Shown: positions 51,009-60,109, numbered from the stretch's first letter. The stretch: DNA of 64,000 nt from Fimbriimonas sp. (GCA_029866005.1 JARXAE010000024.1:62001-126000), one strand, 5' to 3'. Program-made: numbers and translations. The notes: generated from the letters alone by a model not told the origin.

Positions 51009-52312
51009 TTGGGGATGGCGACGCCAAAGTCGTAGTCTCTGGATGAGCCTGTGGTTGGGCGGTCAATGACTCCACCGTCGTCTTTAAAGTTCGGTCCGAT
51101 GCTGTAGATGACTCGGCGGTTTTTGTCCTTAACCACACGCAGGGGTTGGCTGTCGCTGTCGAGGGCGTAGCGGCCCTTGAGTGGCAGGTCCTTCTGGCTT
51201 GGATCTTCGAGGAGTTTGATGGCTTGCATCAGAGTGTTGCGCTGGGCGTAGGATTTGGCGCAGGCTTTTCCGGCTTGGGCGAAGACTGGGAGGAGGATTT
51301 TGACCATCGTGTAGCTGAGGCCCTTTTTGTCATTGATTTCTCTATCCATCCAATCTCCGGAATCTGAAACCTTTTTGATATCGTAGGGGTCGGTCCCGAG
51401 GCGTTTGTAGAACTCGGCGTAGATCTCGTGGACGCGAGAGTTTGTGGCGGCTCCGGCGAACGGAATCTTGCTGAAAAACCTGAGGAGCCGACTCCCTGCA
51501 GTTTCGGCTTCGTCAATGCCGAGCATCAGATTGGGCGACTTTGAGAGCACATCGAAGCCTTCGAGCGCGAAAACATGCTCGGTCTTCATCGTCTTGGCGA
51601 AGTCGAGGGGTTGGTCAAGACGTTGGAGGGTCTCCCACGCTGCGGCACGCCAGGCGGGGTCGTTCCCACGTTGATTCAGCGCTTTCCGAATGGATTCTTC
51701 GATGATCGATTCGCCAGCGATTCGGACTAGGATGCCGATCAAGATCGGTTCATCATCGGCCATGAGAGCGACGCTGGCTCCGCGTCGCCAGGCTTCGGCG
51801 GCCTGCTTTGGTTGGTTTTGGTCGAGGGCGACGGAGGCGCGATACCCGGCGAGCTTGATCATGGATTTGAGCGGCGCGAACTCTGGATAGAGGGTGTTGA
51901 CGAGCGGTCTTCGATTACGCGGGAAGACGCAGTATTGGAGCTTGGCGGCTTGGTCGACCTTTTGCCAGAATGGCTCGAACTTCTGGTAGCTGTCGAGGAT
52001 GAGGGGCTTGTCTTCGGTCTTATTGTCGGTGCCGAAATATCGGAGCTTTTCGTAGTTGGCGGCGTACTCGTCGAGGACTTCCTTCATGAGGGCCGCGCCG
52101 TTTTCCTTTGCTGGAACTTCGAAGCTGGCGAGGAGTTCGTCGGTCGTCGTGAAAAGACCGGCGGCTTTGGCTTTGGCCTCGTTTGCGTTGAATTTCAGCG
52201 CAGCAGAGGGAATGTCGGTGAGTGCGTAGGCAATGCCGAGGAACGCTACAAACGCGATGGAAATGCCTCGGACGACTCGGAGAGGCTTGGAAAGACGGCG
52301 CTTCGCAGACAC
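51005..52312 (-). CDS. Membrane-anchored protein of unknown function (larger paralogue)
   Basis: This 435-residue protein (GTG start) has a basic N-terminus followed by one membrane helix (ISIAFVAFLGIAYALTDI, residues 17-34). The outer part is helical with SVALDQNQPKQAAEAWRRGA and GILVRIAGESIIEESIRKAL, the latter typical of a helical repeat. It ends in a loop that recalls the type II secretion G-like tail of some Planctomycetota proteins: DSDSQPLRVVKDKNRRVIYS then IGPNFKDDGG. A CATAAT box six bases before the GTG is its promoter. No function can be assigned. Confidence 0.6.
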   Translation of the reverse strand: MSAKRRLSKPLRVVRGISIAFVAFLGIAYALTDIPSAALKFNANEAKAKAAGLFTTTDELLASFEVPAKENGAALMKEVLDEYAANYEKLRYFGTDNKTEDKPLILDSYQKFEPFWQKVDQAAKLQYCVFPRNRRPLVNTLYPEFAPLKSMIKLAGYRASVALDQNQPKQAAEAWRRGASVALMADDEPILIGILVRIAGESIIEESIRKALNQRGNDPAWRAAAWETLQRLDQPLDFAKTMKTEHVFALEGFDVLSKSPNLMLGIDEAETAGSRLLRFFSKIPFAGAATNSRVHEIYAEFYKRLGTDPYDIKKVSDSGDWMDREINDKKGLSYTMVKILLPVFAQAGKACAKSYAQRNTLMQAIKLLEDPSQKDLPLKGRYALDSDSQPLRVVKDKNRRVIYSIGPNFKDDGGVIDRPTTGSSRDYDFGVAIPK

Positions 52313-52318
52313 AATTGC

Positions 52319-52324
52319 ATTATG
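52319..52324 (-). promoter_or_regulatory. Probable leaderless -10 box for the paralogue pair
   Basis: On the minus strand CATAAT is followed by six bases and GTG 52312. Confidence 0.5.
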
Positions 52325-52364
52325 GACGAGGTTCCCTCGTCCATAAGTTCAGATTTCAGCGACC

Positions 52365-53738
52365 TTACGCGGATCGTCGCTTTCGACTACTCAGCAGCTT
52401 GGTACGGTCGCGGTACTTGTTGACCGTTCGGCGAGCGACGTGGACACCTTTATCGGCGAGGATCTTGGCGATTCGCTCGTCGGACAGCGGGTTGTCGGGG
52501 TTTTCGGTCGCGAGGATTTCCTCGATCATCTTTTGGATCCGCAGGGCTGGTTTGAAGAACACCTCGAACGAAACAGTTTCGCCAGTTGAGAGCTGGACGA
52601 ACTTGCCTTGGGTAGCGCGGCTGACGGTGCTCTCGTGGATATCGATATCGTGAGCCAGCTGGGTTCGGGTGAGCGGCATGAGGAACGAGACGTCGCCAGT
52701 GGAGACGAATCCGGCTTGCTTCTCGATGAGATACTGGCCGACTCGCATCATGGTTCGGTGGCGCTGTTCGAGGCATTCGATCAGATCGGCGGCGCGGCCG
52801 GTGAAATGGACGAGATGTCGCCTTTCGTCCTTATCGACTTTTGCTTGCTGTTGCAGGTCTTCAAGGCGCTTCTTGTAGTAGCCGTTGACACAGAATTCGG
52901 ACGCAGATGGGCCACGGACGCTGACTTCCCAACCGAATTCAGAGCGGGTTAGGACGATATCTGGTTGGATGGCAGGGAGCCGTGCTTCGTGGCTTTGACT
53001 GCTGGGCCTGAAGGCGTCGCCGGGGAACGGGACGCAGCCCATGACGAGATCGAAAACTTCGTTGATGACCGCCGGGGTGACCGAGAATCGGCGGGCGAGC
53101 TTCATGCGCTTGCCGCCGGTAAAGAGGTCCAGGTGGTCACGGACGATTTTGCGTGCGATCTTGCCCTCAAGGGTGTCCACTTCCCGCAGTTGGAGCAGGA
53201 GACTCTCTTGGATTCCGCTTGCACCGATTCCGGCCGGTTCACACTTTTTGAGTTGAGCGATGACGTACTCGGCGTCTTCGATCGAGCAGTTTCCGCCAAG
53301 GGCGATTTCTTCGACCGGTTCGTACAGGTATCCGTTTTCGTTAAGGCAGCCGATAGCAAACTCTCCGGCTCGGCGGAGGTCTTCGGAGAGCTGCGGCAGA
53401 AGCTGGGCACTCAGGTACTCGTGGAGCGTGGTTTCGGAGGACGCGAGATCGATCCAGCTTGGCGTGACATCGTCGGTGGGCAGGGATCGCCAGAGCTCGC
53501 GGTCGTCGCCGTGCGGTTTGAGTTCGCGGGGGGCTAGGTTGCGAAGGATTTCTCGCTCTGTCAGCGGAATTTCGTCTGGCGCAAGGCGCTCTAGGGCGGG
53601 GTTCTCATTGAGTTCCGCCTCCAGCTTTTGCTCGAGTTCTTGCATCGAAAGTTGCAAAATCTGGCTGGAAAGCAAGAGCTTGGGGTCGACTCGCAACCCT
53701 GTTTCTAGCCGATGATTCGTCCTAATGCCTGTATTCAA
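52365..53738 (-). CDS. rpoN: RNA polymerase sigma-54 factor
   Basis: This 457-residue protein (TTG start, GAGGGA eight bases before it) has the three regions of sigma-54. Region I at residues 15-60 is Gln/Leu-rich (LLLSSQILQLSMQELEQKLE), which contacts activators. A core-binding domain fills residues 90-250. The DNA-binding part includes the HTH IDIHESTVSRATQGKFVQ and, at residues 435-444, the RpoN box ARRTVNKYRD, which reads the -24 element. Sigma-54 needs AAA+ activators, none of which is in this window. No -24/-12 promoter was found by eye either. Confidence 0.95.
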   Translation of the reverse strand: MNTGIRTNHRLETGLRVDPKLLLSSQILQLSMQELEQKLEAELNENPALERLAPDEIPLTEREILRNLAPRELKPHGDDRELWRSLPTDDVTPSWIDLASSETTLHEYLSAQLLPQLSEDLRRAGEFAIGCLNENGYLYEPVEEIALGGNCSIEDAEYVIAQLKKCEPAGIGASGIQESLLLQLREVDTLEGKIARKIVRDHLDLFTGGKRMKLARRFSVTPAVINEVFDLVMGCVPFPGDAFRPSSQSHEARLPAIQPDIVLTRSEFGWEVSVRGPSASEFCVNGYYKKRLEDLQQQAKVDKDERRHLVHFTGRAADLIECLEQRHRTMMRVGQYLIEKQAGFVSTGDVSFLMPLTRTQLAHDIDIHESTVSRATQGKFVQLSTGETVSFEVFFKPALRIQKMIEEILATENPDNPLSDERIAKILADKGVHVARRTVNKYRDRTKLLSSRKRRSA

Positions 53739-53860
53739 TGCCGAAATCCCTCACTGCCATTCAGCGCAGCAAGTTTGTTAATCCACTTAGGGCGTGCCGT
53801 TCAACCTGGTATGCGTGCGGGAGTTTTGAGTTGGAAGTTGGAGGTTGGACATCGGAAGCA

Positions 53861-54763
53861 CTAGGAATCACGGGTGTTGGGAGCAAAGCAGTCCAATGCC
53901 GTTTGGTAGAGAGCAACTGCCAGTTCGTGCTTTCTGCGAACCTCAATTGGCAAGAGCACGGCAGGATATTCAGAGGCATAGGATTTGAGCAGAAGCCAGA
54001 CATGGTGTGCATCAAGGAATCCACCGCTTCCGAGGCTTGCCCTGTGGCAAATTTCCGTGGTGAATTGGTGCCAATAGACATAAGGGAATTCTTCGGAAAA
54101 TGTTAGCTCTGCGTTGATCAAAGCGAGGCATGCCTCAATGACTTTGGAGTCAGCGCGCTCCACGACCGAGCGCAGGCTATCGGTGAGATGCGGCCACTGA
54201 TACTCCGGCGCGGCATAGATCGCCCCTCCACACTCGTAATCTGAGAGCACCTCATCCACATGTTCGAAGAGCACCTCCAAGCGGCTGCCAAGGGAAGTTG
54301 CCGCCACCGTTGTTGGCCGCACCCCTCCAGTGCTCGTGAGGGGCCGTATCAAAGTAGCCAGGCTCATAGACTGGATAAGGTCCTGACGATAAGCTACTTG
54401 ACTCGGCAACGGACCAGTGTTTTGAAGAGTTGACCTGAAGCTTTGGAGTAGATGGTCAGTTTTGGCTTCGTACACCGGATAACCATCAAAGCCTATCAGA
54501 ATCTCCTCAATCATTCCGAGCAAATAGAATGAATTGGTGAGTCTCGATTGATCTCCAAGAATCTGGTCCACAGTAACATCAACCAGCTCGGCCCTTTCGA
54601 TGTACTGTTCGGCCAGAGTGTGCAAATCGGCATCGCTAAATGCGCTCCAGCTACCAGATCCCATCTGCCTGCACCACTCGGAGACGAAATGCAGTGACGG
54701 CAAAAAGGGAATTCGGTTTTGGGCAAAGGTTTGAAACAAGAATTGCTCCGACAAGCTGATCAC
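53861..54763 (-). CDS. Protein of unknown function
   Basis: This 300-residue soluble protein (GTG start; CATACT nine bases upstream) is not recognised. It is mostly helical and acidic, with no signal peptide or membrane segment. Distinct stretches are SGSWSAFSDADLHTLAEQYI near residue 36, EVLFEHVDEVLSDYECGGAI near 178, and FPYVYWHQFTTEICHRASLG near 232. The codon use looks like the neighbours. It could be an immunity- or contact-system-like protein, but nothing proves it. The 122 bases between it and rpoN hold no gene. Confidence 0.5.
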   Translation of the reverse strand: MISLSEQFLFQTFAQNRIPFLPSLHFVSEWCRQMGSGSWSAFSDADLHTLAEQYIERAELVDVTVDQILGDQSRLTNSFYLLGMIEEILIGFDGYPVYEAKTDHLLQSFRSTLQNTGPLPSQVAYRQDLIQSMSLATLIRPLTSTGGVRPTTVAATSLGSRLEVLFEHVDEVLSDYECGGAIYAAPEYQWPHLTDSLRSVVERADSKVIEACLALINAELTFSEEFPYVYWHQFTTEICHRASLGSGGFLDAHHVWLLLKSYASEYPAVLLPIEVRRKHELAVALYQTALDCFAPNTRDS

Positions 54764-54814
54764 GATCTATGAAGTATGTCCCGTTCGCTAGATGAGCGTA
54801 GAATTGGGGAGTTC

Positions 54815-56206
54815 ATGGCGCATGTAATTGTTTGCGGGTTGGGGCAGGTGGGGTTTCGGTGCACGATGCTTCTGCGGCAGCTTGGTATTCCGGTTACGGT
54901 GGTGACGACTGAGGATAAGCGGGGGTTTAAGAAAATCGTCCAGGAGGCTGGGGCGATAGTTCAGATTGCAGATGCGCGCGACATCGATTCTTTGCGACTA
55001 GCCGGTCTTTCGGAAGCTCGGGCGCTGTTGGCGGTGACCAGTTCGGATTTGGCGAACTTGGAGATCGCGATGGATGCAGTTGAAAGTGGGGCGACTTGCC
55101 GAGTTGTGATTCGGCTCGGCGATCAGACCCTTGCGGCGAGGTTGCACCGCGAGTCGGGCATTGATCGGACACTTGCGATGTCAATGGTGGCGGCTCCAAG
55201 CTTTGCGGCGGCGGCACTTGATCCCAGTGTTTTGGGAGCGTTCGAGTGGAGAGGAGAGCAGTACACGTTGGTTCGGACTGACTCGCCGTCAGCAGAAGAC
55301 ATCGGTTTGGCAGAAGATTTAGTGGCGCACCGTCGAGAGGCGACGGCAGTTCCGAGGCGGTCGACAAGACCCCGTATATCGTTTCAGCAGTTTGCGGGAT
55401 CGATTCCTGGAAGTCTGAAAGTTGCTTTCCTCCTCATTTCGTTACTCGCTATGGCGAGCATCATGGTGTTCCACCTCGGAATGAAACTTTCGTTGATCGA
55501 CTCTCTGTACTTTGTGGTTACGACATTGACGACGACCGGATACGGGGACATCAACGTGGGAAGAGAATCTTGGATTCTGAAACTGTACACCTGTGTGATG
55601 ATGGTTCTTGGCTCGGCAGGAGTAGCGGTTGTATATTCGATCATTACCAATTACATCGTCTCGACTCGGTTCGACGAACTTGCGGGTAAGCAACGGGTGA
55701 ATGTGAGCGGACATGTAATCGTGGTCGGGCTCGGCAACGTTGGGCGGAGGACGGTTGAGTACCTGCGCCACATGGGAATTGAAGTGGTAGCGGTCGATAC
55801 CGATGCCTCTGCACGAGATCGCCGAATGTTGCCTGATTCGGTTCACTTTTTGGTCGGTGATGGCCGAGAGGTAGATGTCTTGGAGCGAGCGGGGGTTCAT
55901 CGGTGCTCGGCGGTGATTTCAGTAACCGATAACGATGCGACAAACCTGTCAACAGGGCTATCTGCAAAGAAGATCAAGCCCAGTTTACGAGCGGTGGTTC
56001 GGATTTTCGACGCTTCTTTTGCTCGAAAGGTGGAGGGGGTTTTGAATATCGACGCGGCGTTGAGTGCTTCTAAACTGTCGGCACCTTCGTTTGTGGCGGC
56101 AGCCCTGGGGGAAGGGTTGGTCTACTCGTTTGTGGAGGATGGCTTGCTGAAGGTGATTCGCGATGACGAAGGACGATTGGGATTTGAAGAGTTGGAGTTG
56201 GTATAG
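54815..56206 (+). CDS. Potassium channel with RCK domains on both sides of the pore
   Basis: Reading from ATG 54815 (GGGGAG four bases before it) gives 463 residues. Residues 1-120 are a TrkA-N/RCK Rossmann domain (AHVIVCGLGQVGFRCTMLL). Two membrane helices and a pore loop follow at residues 202-290, with the selectivity filter TTGYGD at 240-245. A second TrkA-N/RCK domain begins near residue 303 (GHVIVVGLGNVGRRTVEYL) and ends with a TrkA-C-like part. An NAD(H), nucleotide or Ca ligand would gate potassium flow. The common order is channel then RCK; here an extra RCK is placed before the channel. Confidence 0.85.
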   Translation: MAHVIVCGLGQVGFRCTMLLRQLGIPVTVVTTEDKRGFKKIVQEAGAIVQIADARDIDSLRLAGLSEARALLAVTSSDLANLEIAMDAVESGATCRVVIRLGDQTLAARLHRESGIDRTLAMSMVAAPSFAAAALDPSVLGAFEWRGEQYTLVRTDSPSAEDIGLAEDLVAHRREATAVPRRSTRPRISFQQFAGSIPGSLKVAFLLISLLAMASIMVFHLGMKLSLIDSLYFVVTTLTTTGYGDINVGRESWILKLYTCVMMVLGSAGVAVVYSIITNYIVSTRFDELAGKQRVNVSGHVIVVGLGNVGRRTVEYLRHMGIEVVAVDTDASARDRRMLPDSVHFLVGDGREVDVLERAGVHRCSAVISVTDNDATNLSTGLSAKKIKPSLRAVVRIFDASFARKVEGVLNIDAALSASKLSAPSFVAAALGEGLVYSFVEDGLLKVIRDDEGRLGFEELELV

Positions 56207-56230
56207 CCTTCCGCCTTCAGCCGTTTGATT

Positions 56231-57028
56231 TCAGTCTCCCCCACCGCCACAGCCTCCGCCTCCGCAGCCTCCTCCACCGTCGCCACCACCTGAGCCACCG
56301 TCGCCTCCTCCGTGGCCTCCCGAGCAGTGACCTCCGCCGCTACAGTGTCCACCGTGGGCATGTCCGCCCGAGTCTCCGCCAGAGCAGCCTTCGCCTGAGG
56401 AGCTACATTGGCCGTTCCGTTGGCGTTGTTGGTTAGATAACAAAGCAGCGAAGATGAGGAGCATGCCCCCGACTCCGATAACAATCAGGATCGGAATCAT
56501 GCTCGCCGAGACTTGGGCAATGGAGGTGCAACCGACCAATAGTACGGCGGTTGCGACGAGCAGAGCTCCTAAGCGTAACTTCGAGAGAGTTGGTTGCTTC
56601 TCTAGGGCGACTTTGGTTGCAGGTTGGGCGCGCCAGATGTCGGCGGGGGCTTCGTTCCCGAAGGTTTGGCGATAGAGCTCGAGGGTCGATCCGAACTGGA
56701 TTTGGTGCTTGGAGTCTTCGCTTTCACCGCCTTTGGTGGGGTCATGGTGGAGCGGCCTGGGTAGAAGAGGCATGAAGCGCTCCCAGTAGGAGCGGGTGTA
56801 GACGAGGTGGAGGTGCCAGGCTTCGTCAACAATGAGCGACGGGGTGACCGGCGTCTTGGAGATCATGGCGAGAGCGACAAAGCGCTTGTACTCGAGGATG
56901 ACCCGCTGGGTGAACTCGGGAGTCCAGCCTTGCTCTTCGGCAAGGCGATCGGCGAACGAGGTTTGGACTGGTCCGCCGTCAATGTCGAATGCCTCTATGG
57001 AGGCGATGAGGGTTTGGTTGTTATCCAT
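56231..57028 (-). CDS. Membrane protein with WHLHLxYTRxYW domain and Gly/Cys/His-rich tail
   Basis: Reading from ATG 57028 (AAGG six bases before it) gives 265 residues. Residues 40-110 resemble a glycine-rich-domain protein module (VDEAWHLHLVYTRSYWERF, LPRPLHHDPTKGGESE), with invariant Trp-His-Leu-His. Two membrane helices follow (LGALLVATAVLLVG, PILIVIGVGGMLLIFAALL). The last 60 residues are an extraordinary tail of Gly with Cys, His, Ser and Asp (GGHAHGGHCSGGGHCSGGHG, then GGGGCGGGGCGGGG). The tail could bind metal or form a loose amyloid-like or gel phase. Relatives with a similar tail are seen as TIGR04222-type proteins. The function is unknown. Confidence 0.65.
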   Translation of the reverse strand: MDNNQTLIASIEAFDIDGGPVQTSFADRLAEEQGWTPEFTQRVILEYKRFVALAMISKTPVTPSLIVDEAWHLHLVYTRSYWERFMPLLPRPLHHDPTKGGESEDSKHQIQFGSTLELYRQTFGNEAPADIWRAQPATKVALEKQPTLSKLRLGALLVATAVLLVGCTSIAQVSASMIPILIVIGVGGMLLIFAALLSNQQRQRNGQCSSSGEGCSGGDSGGHAHGGHCSGGGHCSGGHGGGDGGSGGGDGGGGCGGGGCGGGGD

Positions 57029-57072
57029 TTTGACCTTCAATCGTGGTTACGGCTGGAGTTGGCAACGGGATG

Positions 57073-60057
57073 TTAAGGTGTGATTAGCTTTATCGACTTC
57101 AGATTCATCACCGCACCTTTGGGCATCATTCGGACCTTGACTTCGAACCGGGTTTTGCCGGTTTTGGTGAGGGTGATTTCACCGAGATCGAGGGCCTTGA
57201 AGGAGCCCCAGCCGCCGGTGCTGGCGATGGTGAATTGCGTTTCGATATCGCCGCTCAGGAGGGAGCACAGGGCGCCTTCGCTGCCGGCTTCGCAGGCGTA
57301 TTCGAATTGGAGTTTGTACTTGCCTGGGCGGACGATGTTGATGTCCCAGAAGACGCTGTCGGTCTGGTTGGTCCAGAAGCCGATTGCTTTCTTCTCGCTT
57401 TCGAACTTAGCCGTGGTACCCGTGACCGTGGCATCGCCGGCGAGAAAGGTGAACGACCCGTTGGGGTTCTGTTGGGGCAGAACTTTAATGATGTTGGGTT
57501 CACCTTCGAGTTCGACTTTGATGACGATTGGTTCAGTTCTGCCATCGGGCAAGTTGAGAACTGGGCTCGCGAGTCCTTCGGTGATTGCAACTTGCTTTCC
57601 GGTTGCCAAGATCTTAGCAGTCCGGATTGGAGTTTGCAATCCGGGGAGTTCAACGGTGGCGATATTCGGATCGAAGACGGTGCAGTAAAGAGTGTTTCCT
57701 TTTCTGGTCACCCGGCCCCATGGAAGCGGTCTCGCGAAAGGCGAGGCTTTGGTTCCGTAGACGGCTTCGCCGTTTTTCTCGAGCCACTTCCCGACTGTGT
57801 TGAGCCGGTCGACGCTTGGTTGAGGGATTTCTCCGAGTCCGGTTGGACCGACGTTGAGGAGGTAGTTTCCGCCTTTACTGGCGCAATCGACGAGGTTGAA
57901 GATGAGAGTCTCCGCGGACTTCCAGTTGTTGTCGCCGGCGTGGTAGCCCCATGAGCCGTTCATGGTCATGCAGCTTTCCCAGTCGATGCTAAGACCGTTG
58001 GCGGGGATTTCTTGCTCGGGAGTTCCGAAGTCTCCGGCGAAGCCAGCGGCGGAGAGACCGCTCATTCCTGCACGGCCGGTGTCGACGCGGTTGTTGATGA
58101 TGATGTCAGGCTTAAGGCCTCGGACGTAGTTGTAGAGGTCAACTCCGCGCTCATGATTCCATGTGTTCAACCATTCGCCGTCGAACCACATGACCGCAGG
58201 GTTGTAGCGGGTGACAACCTCTTTGAGTTGGGCCTTCATGAACTTGACGTAGCGCTCGAAGTCGGCTTTGACCTCAGGTCGTTCGTCGTATTTTTCTCGC
58301 GGTGTGTGGTCAGGGTTGTGCCAATCGAGGATGGAGTGGTAGGTGCAGAACTTGATGCCTTGCTTCTTGCACTCGTCGCTGAGTTCTTTGAGCGGATCGC
58401 GCTTAAACTGGGTGTTTCCGATGTGCCAGTTGCCTTGATTACTTGGCCACATTGCGAAGCCTTCGTGGTGCTTGCTGGTGATGACGATGTACTTCATCCC
58501 GGCGGCTTTCGCGGCTCCGACAATCTTTTTGGCGTCAAAGTTGACGGGGTTGAACTGCTTTTGGAGGGGTTCCCAGTCTTTGATTTTTACTTTGGCGGTG
58601 TTGATGAGCCACTCGGACGCACCACCGTACTCTTTGCCGTTCCAGGTTCCGGCGGGGATGCTGTATAGACCCCAATGGATGAACATTCCGAAGCGGGCGT
58701 CTCGCCACCAAGCCATGCGGGCGTCCTTTTGGGCTTTGCTTTCGGTCATGAAGCTTTGCTCGCCGGAGTTGAACGCACGGAAGCCGGTGATAATTGGAGC
58801 TCCGAGTGCCTTTTCGACGGTGAGTTTGAGGGCGGTGACCGTGGTCGGGACGACGCGGAAGAGTCGCTTGTTGCCAATGGTGGTTCCGGTGGCCAGGGAC
58901 TCCCACTTGCCATCTACTTGGGCTTTGACGTCGAATTGGGCGATGGTTTGACCCTTGGCGATGTCTTCGGTCAGTTCAACTCGGTCGATGAGAGTTGGCT
59001 TTTTGAATGTGATGGAGAGGGATTTTGTGTCTTCTACCTTGATCGGCGCAGTGAGCGGCGTCTTGAAGGTCTTGTCGAGTTTTGCTTTGAGGCCGAGCAG
59101 GGCTTTGACGTCGTTTTCGTGGATCAGACCTCGGGTGTCGGGGGGGACGTTGAGGAGGAAAGAGGAGCCGTGGCCGACGGATTGATAGAAGAGATTTTCG
59201 AGATCGGTTGCGGTCTTGACCCTTGCGTTCTCGGATTCGCGCCAGAACCAGCCTGGGCGGATGCTGACGTCGCACTCACTGGGCACCCAGTCGGTTCCGT
59301 TTGGGTCACCTGCACCAAGCTCTTTAGAAAGTGAGGTTCCTGGGGTGTAGCGGCTCCGGTTGATCGTCGCCCAGCTTGTAGAGGGGGACTTCCCGGCTTC
59401 ATTTCCAACCCAGCGGACGTCGGGTCCGGCGTCGGAGAAGATGACAGCATTAGGCTGGAGGCGGCGAACAGTGTCGATATACCGCTTCCAATCGTAGACT
59501 TGCTTCTTGCCGTTTGCACCTTCGCCGTTGGCTCCGTCGAACCAGACTTCGAAGATGTCACCATAGTTGCCGAGGACTTCTTCGAGCATACCGACGAATG
59601 TGTCGTTGTACTTGTCGGTTCCGTAAGTCGGGTGATTACGGTCCCAGGGGCTGAGGTAGACGCCGAGTTTGATTCCCTCTTTTTTGCAGGCTTCTGAGAG
59701 TTCTTTTAGGACGTCTCGTTTGAGCGGAGATTGAGCGACGGTGTGCGTGGAGAACTTGCTCGGCCAAAGGCAGAAGCCGTCGTGATGCTTGGCGGTGAGA
59801 ATGACGCCCTTCATTCCAGCTTTTTTGAAGGTCTTCACCCATTGGCGGGTGTCGAGCTGGGTCGGGTTGAAGCTGCGCGGGTCCTCGTTGCCTTCGCCCC
59901 ATTCTTTTCCGCTAAAGGTGTTTGGTCCAAAATGGACGAAGCCGTAGTACTCCATCTTGTGCCAGGCGAGCTGGCGAGGGGAGGGAGTTGGTCGGGATTG
60001 GGCGGCGGACATTGTGGCGAGTGAAAGCAAGGAAGCAACGACGATGGCGCGAAGCAT
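57073..60057 (-). CDS. Two-domain alpha-L-fucosidase (tandem GH29 plus carbohydrate-binding parts)
   Basis: Reading from ATG 60057 gives 994 residues with a signal peptide (MLRAIVVASLLSLATMSAAQ). The first GH29 barrel (residues 25-335) has AKHHDGFCLWPSKFS and the likely nucleophile Asp174 in FEVWFDGANG. A discoidin-like domain (residues 345-430) follows, as in GH29 subfamily B. A second GH29 barrel (residues 440-770) has TSKHHEGFAMWPSN and Asp626 in PAVMWFDGEWLN, as in subfamily A. Residues 775-880 are a beta domain of the usual GH29 C-terminal type, and 880-994 resemble a DUF5077/CBM domain. It would remove alpha-linked fucose outside the cytoplasm. A perfect TATAAT box ends six bases before the ATG. 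Confidence 0.92.
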   Translation of the reverse strand: MLRAIVVASLLSLATMSAAQSRPTPSPRQLAWHKMEYYGFVHFGPNTFSGKEWGEGNEDPRSFNPTQLDTRQWVKTFKKAGMKGVILTAKHHDGFCLWPSKFSTHTVAQSPLKRDVLKELSEACKKEGIKLGVYLSPWDRNHPTYGTDKYNDTFVGMLEEVLGNYGDIFEVWFDGANGEGANGKKQVYDWKRYIDTVRRLQPNAVIFSDAGPDVRWVGNEAGKSPSTSWATINRSRYTPGTSLSKELGAGDPNGTDWVPSECDVSIRPGWFWRESENARVKTATDLENLFYQSVGHGSSFLLNVPPDTRGLIHENDVKALLGLKAKLDKTFKTPLTAPIKVEDTKSLSITFKKPTLIDRVELTEDIAKGQTIAQFDVKAQVDGKWESLATGTTIGNKRLFRVVPTTVTALKLTVEKALGAPIITGFRAFNSGEQSFMTESKAQKDARMAWWRDARFGMFIHWGLYSIPAGTWNGKEYGGASEWLINTAKVKIKDWEPLQKQFNPVNFDAKKIVGAAKAAGMKYIVITSKHHEGFAMWPSNQGNWHIGNTQFKRDPLKELSDECKKQGIKFCTYHSILDWHNPDHTPREKYDERPEVKADFERYVKFMKAQLKEVVTRYNPAVMWFDGEWLNTWNHERGVDLYNYVRGLKPDIIINNRVDTGRAGMSGLSAAGFAGDFGTPEQEIPANGLSIDWESCMTMNGSWGYHAGDNNWKSAETLIFNLVDCASKGGNYLLNVGPTGLGEIPQPSVDRLNTVGKWLEKNGEAVYGTKASPFARPLPWGRVTRKGNTLYCTVFDPNIATVELPGLQTPIRTAKILATGKQVAITEGLASPVLNLPDGRTEPIVIKVELEGEPNIIKVLPQQNPNGSFTFLAGDATVTGTTAKFESEKKAIGFWTNQTDSVFWDINIVRPGKYKLQFEYACEAGSEGALCSLLSGDIETQFTIASTGGWGSFKALDLGEITLTKTGKTRFEVKVRMMPKGAVMNLKSIKLITP

Positions 60058-60063
60058 GGGCGA

Positions 60064-60069
60064 ATTATA
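60064..60069 (-). promoter_or_regulatory. Probable leaderless -10 box for the fucosidase gene
   Basis: On the minus strand the consensus TATAAT is followed by six bases and ATG 60057. A second TATAAT for the plus strand lies 28 bases away. Confidence 0.65.
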
Positions 60070-60096
60070 TCGGTAACCCGCAAGGGGATGCATCCG

Positions 60097-60102
60097 TATA
60101 AT
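60097..60102 (+). promoter_or_regulatory. Probable leaderless -10 box for the DUF3137-like gene
   Basis: TATAAT is followed by seven bases and an in-frame GTG at 60110. The ATG at 60101 is inside the box and so is an unlikely start. Confidence 0.6.
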
Positions 60103-60109
60103 GGATTCG

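Noticed and set aside
53820-53860. Repeated GTTGGA/GTTGGAAG-like words downstream of the orphan gene
   Set aside because: Only a few imperfect copies in 30 bases; no array, no symmetry, likely chance.
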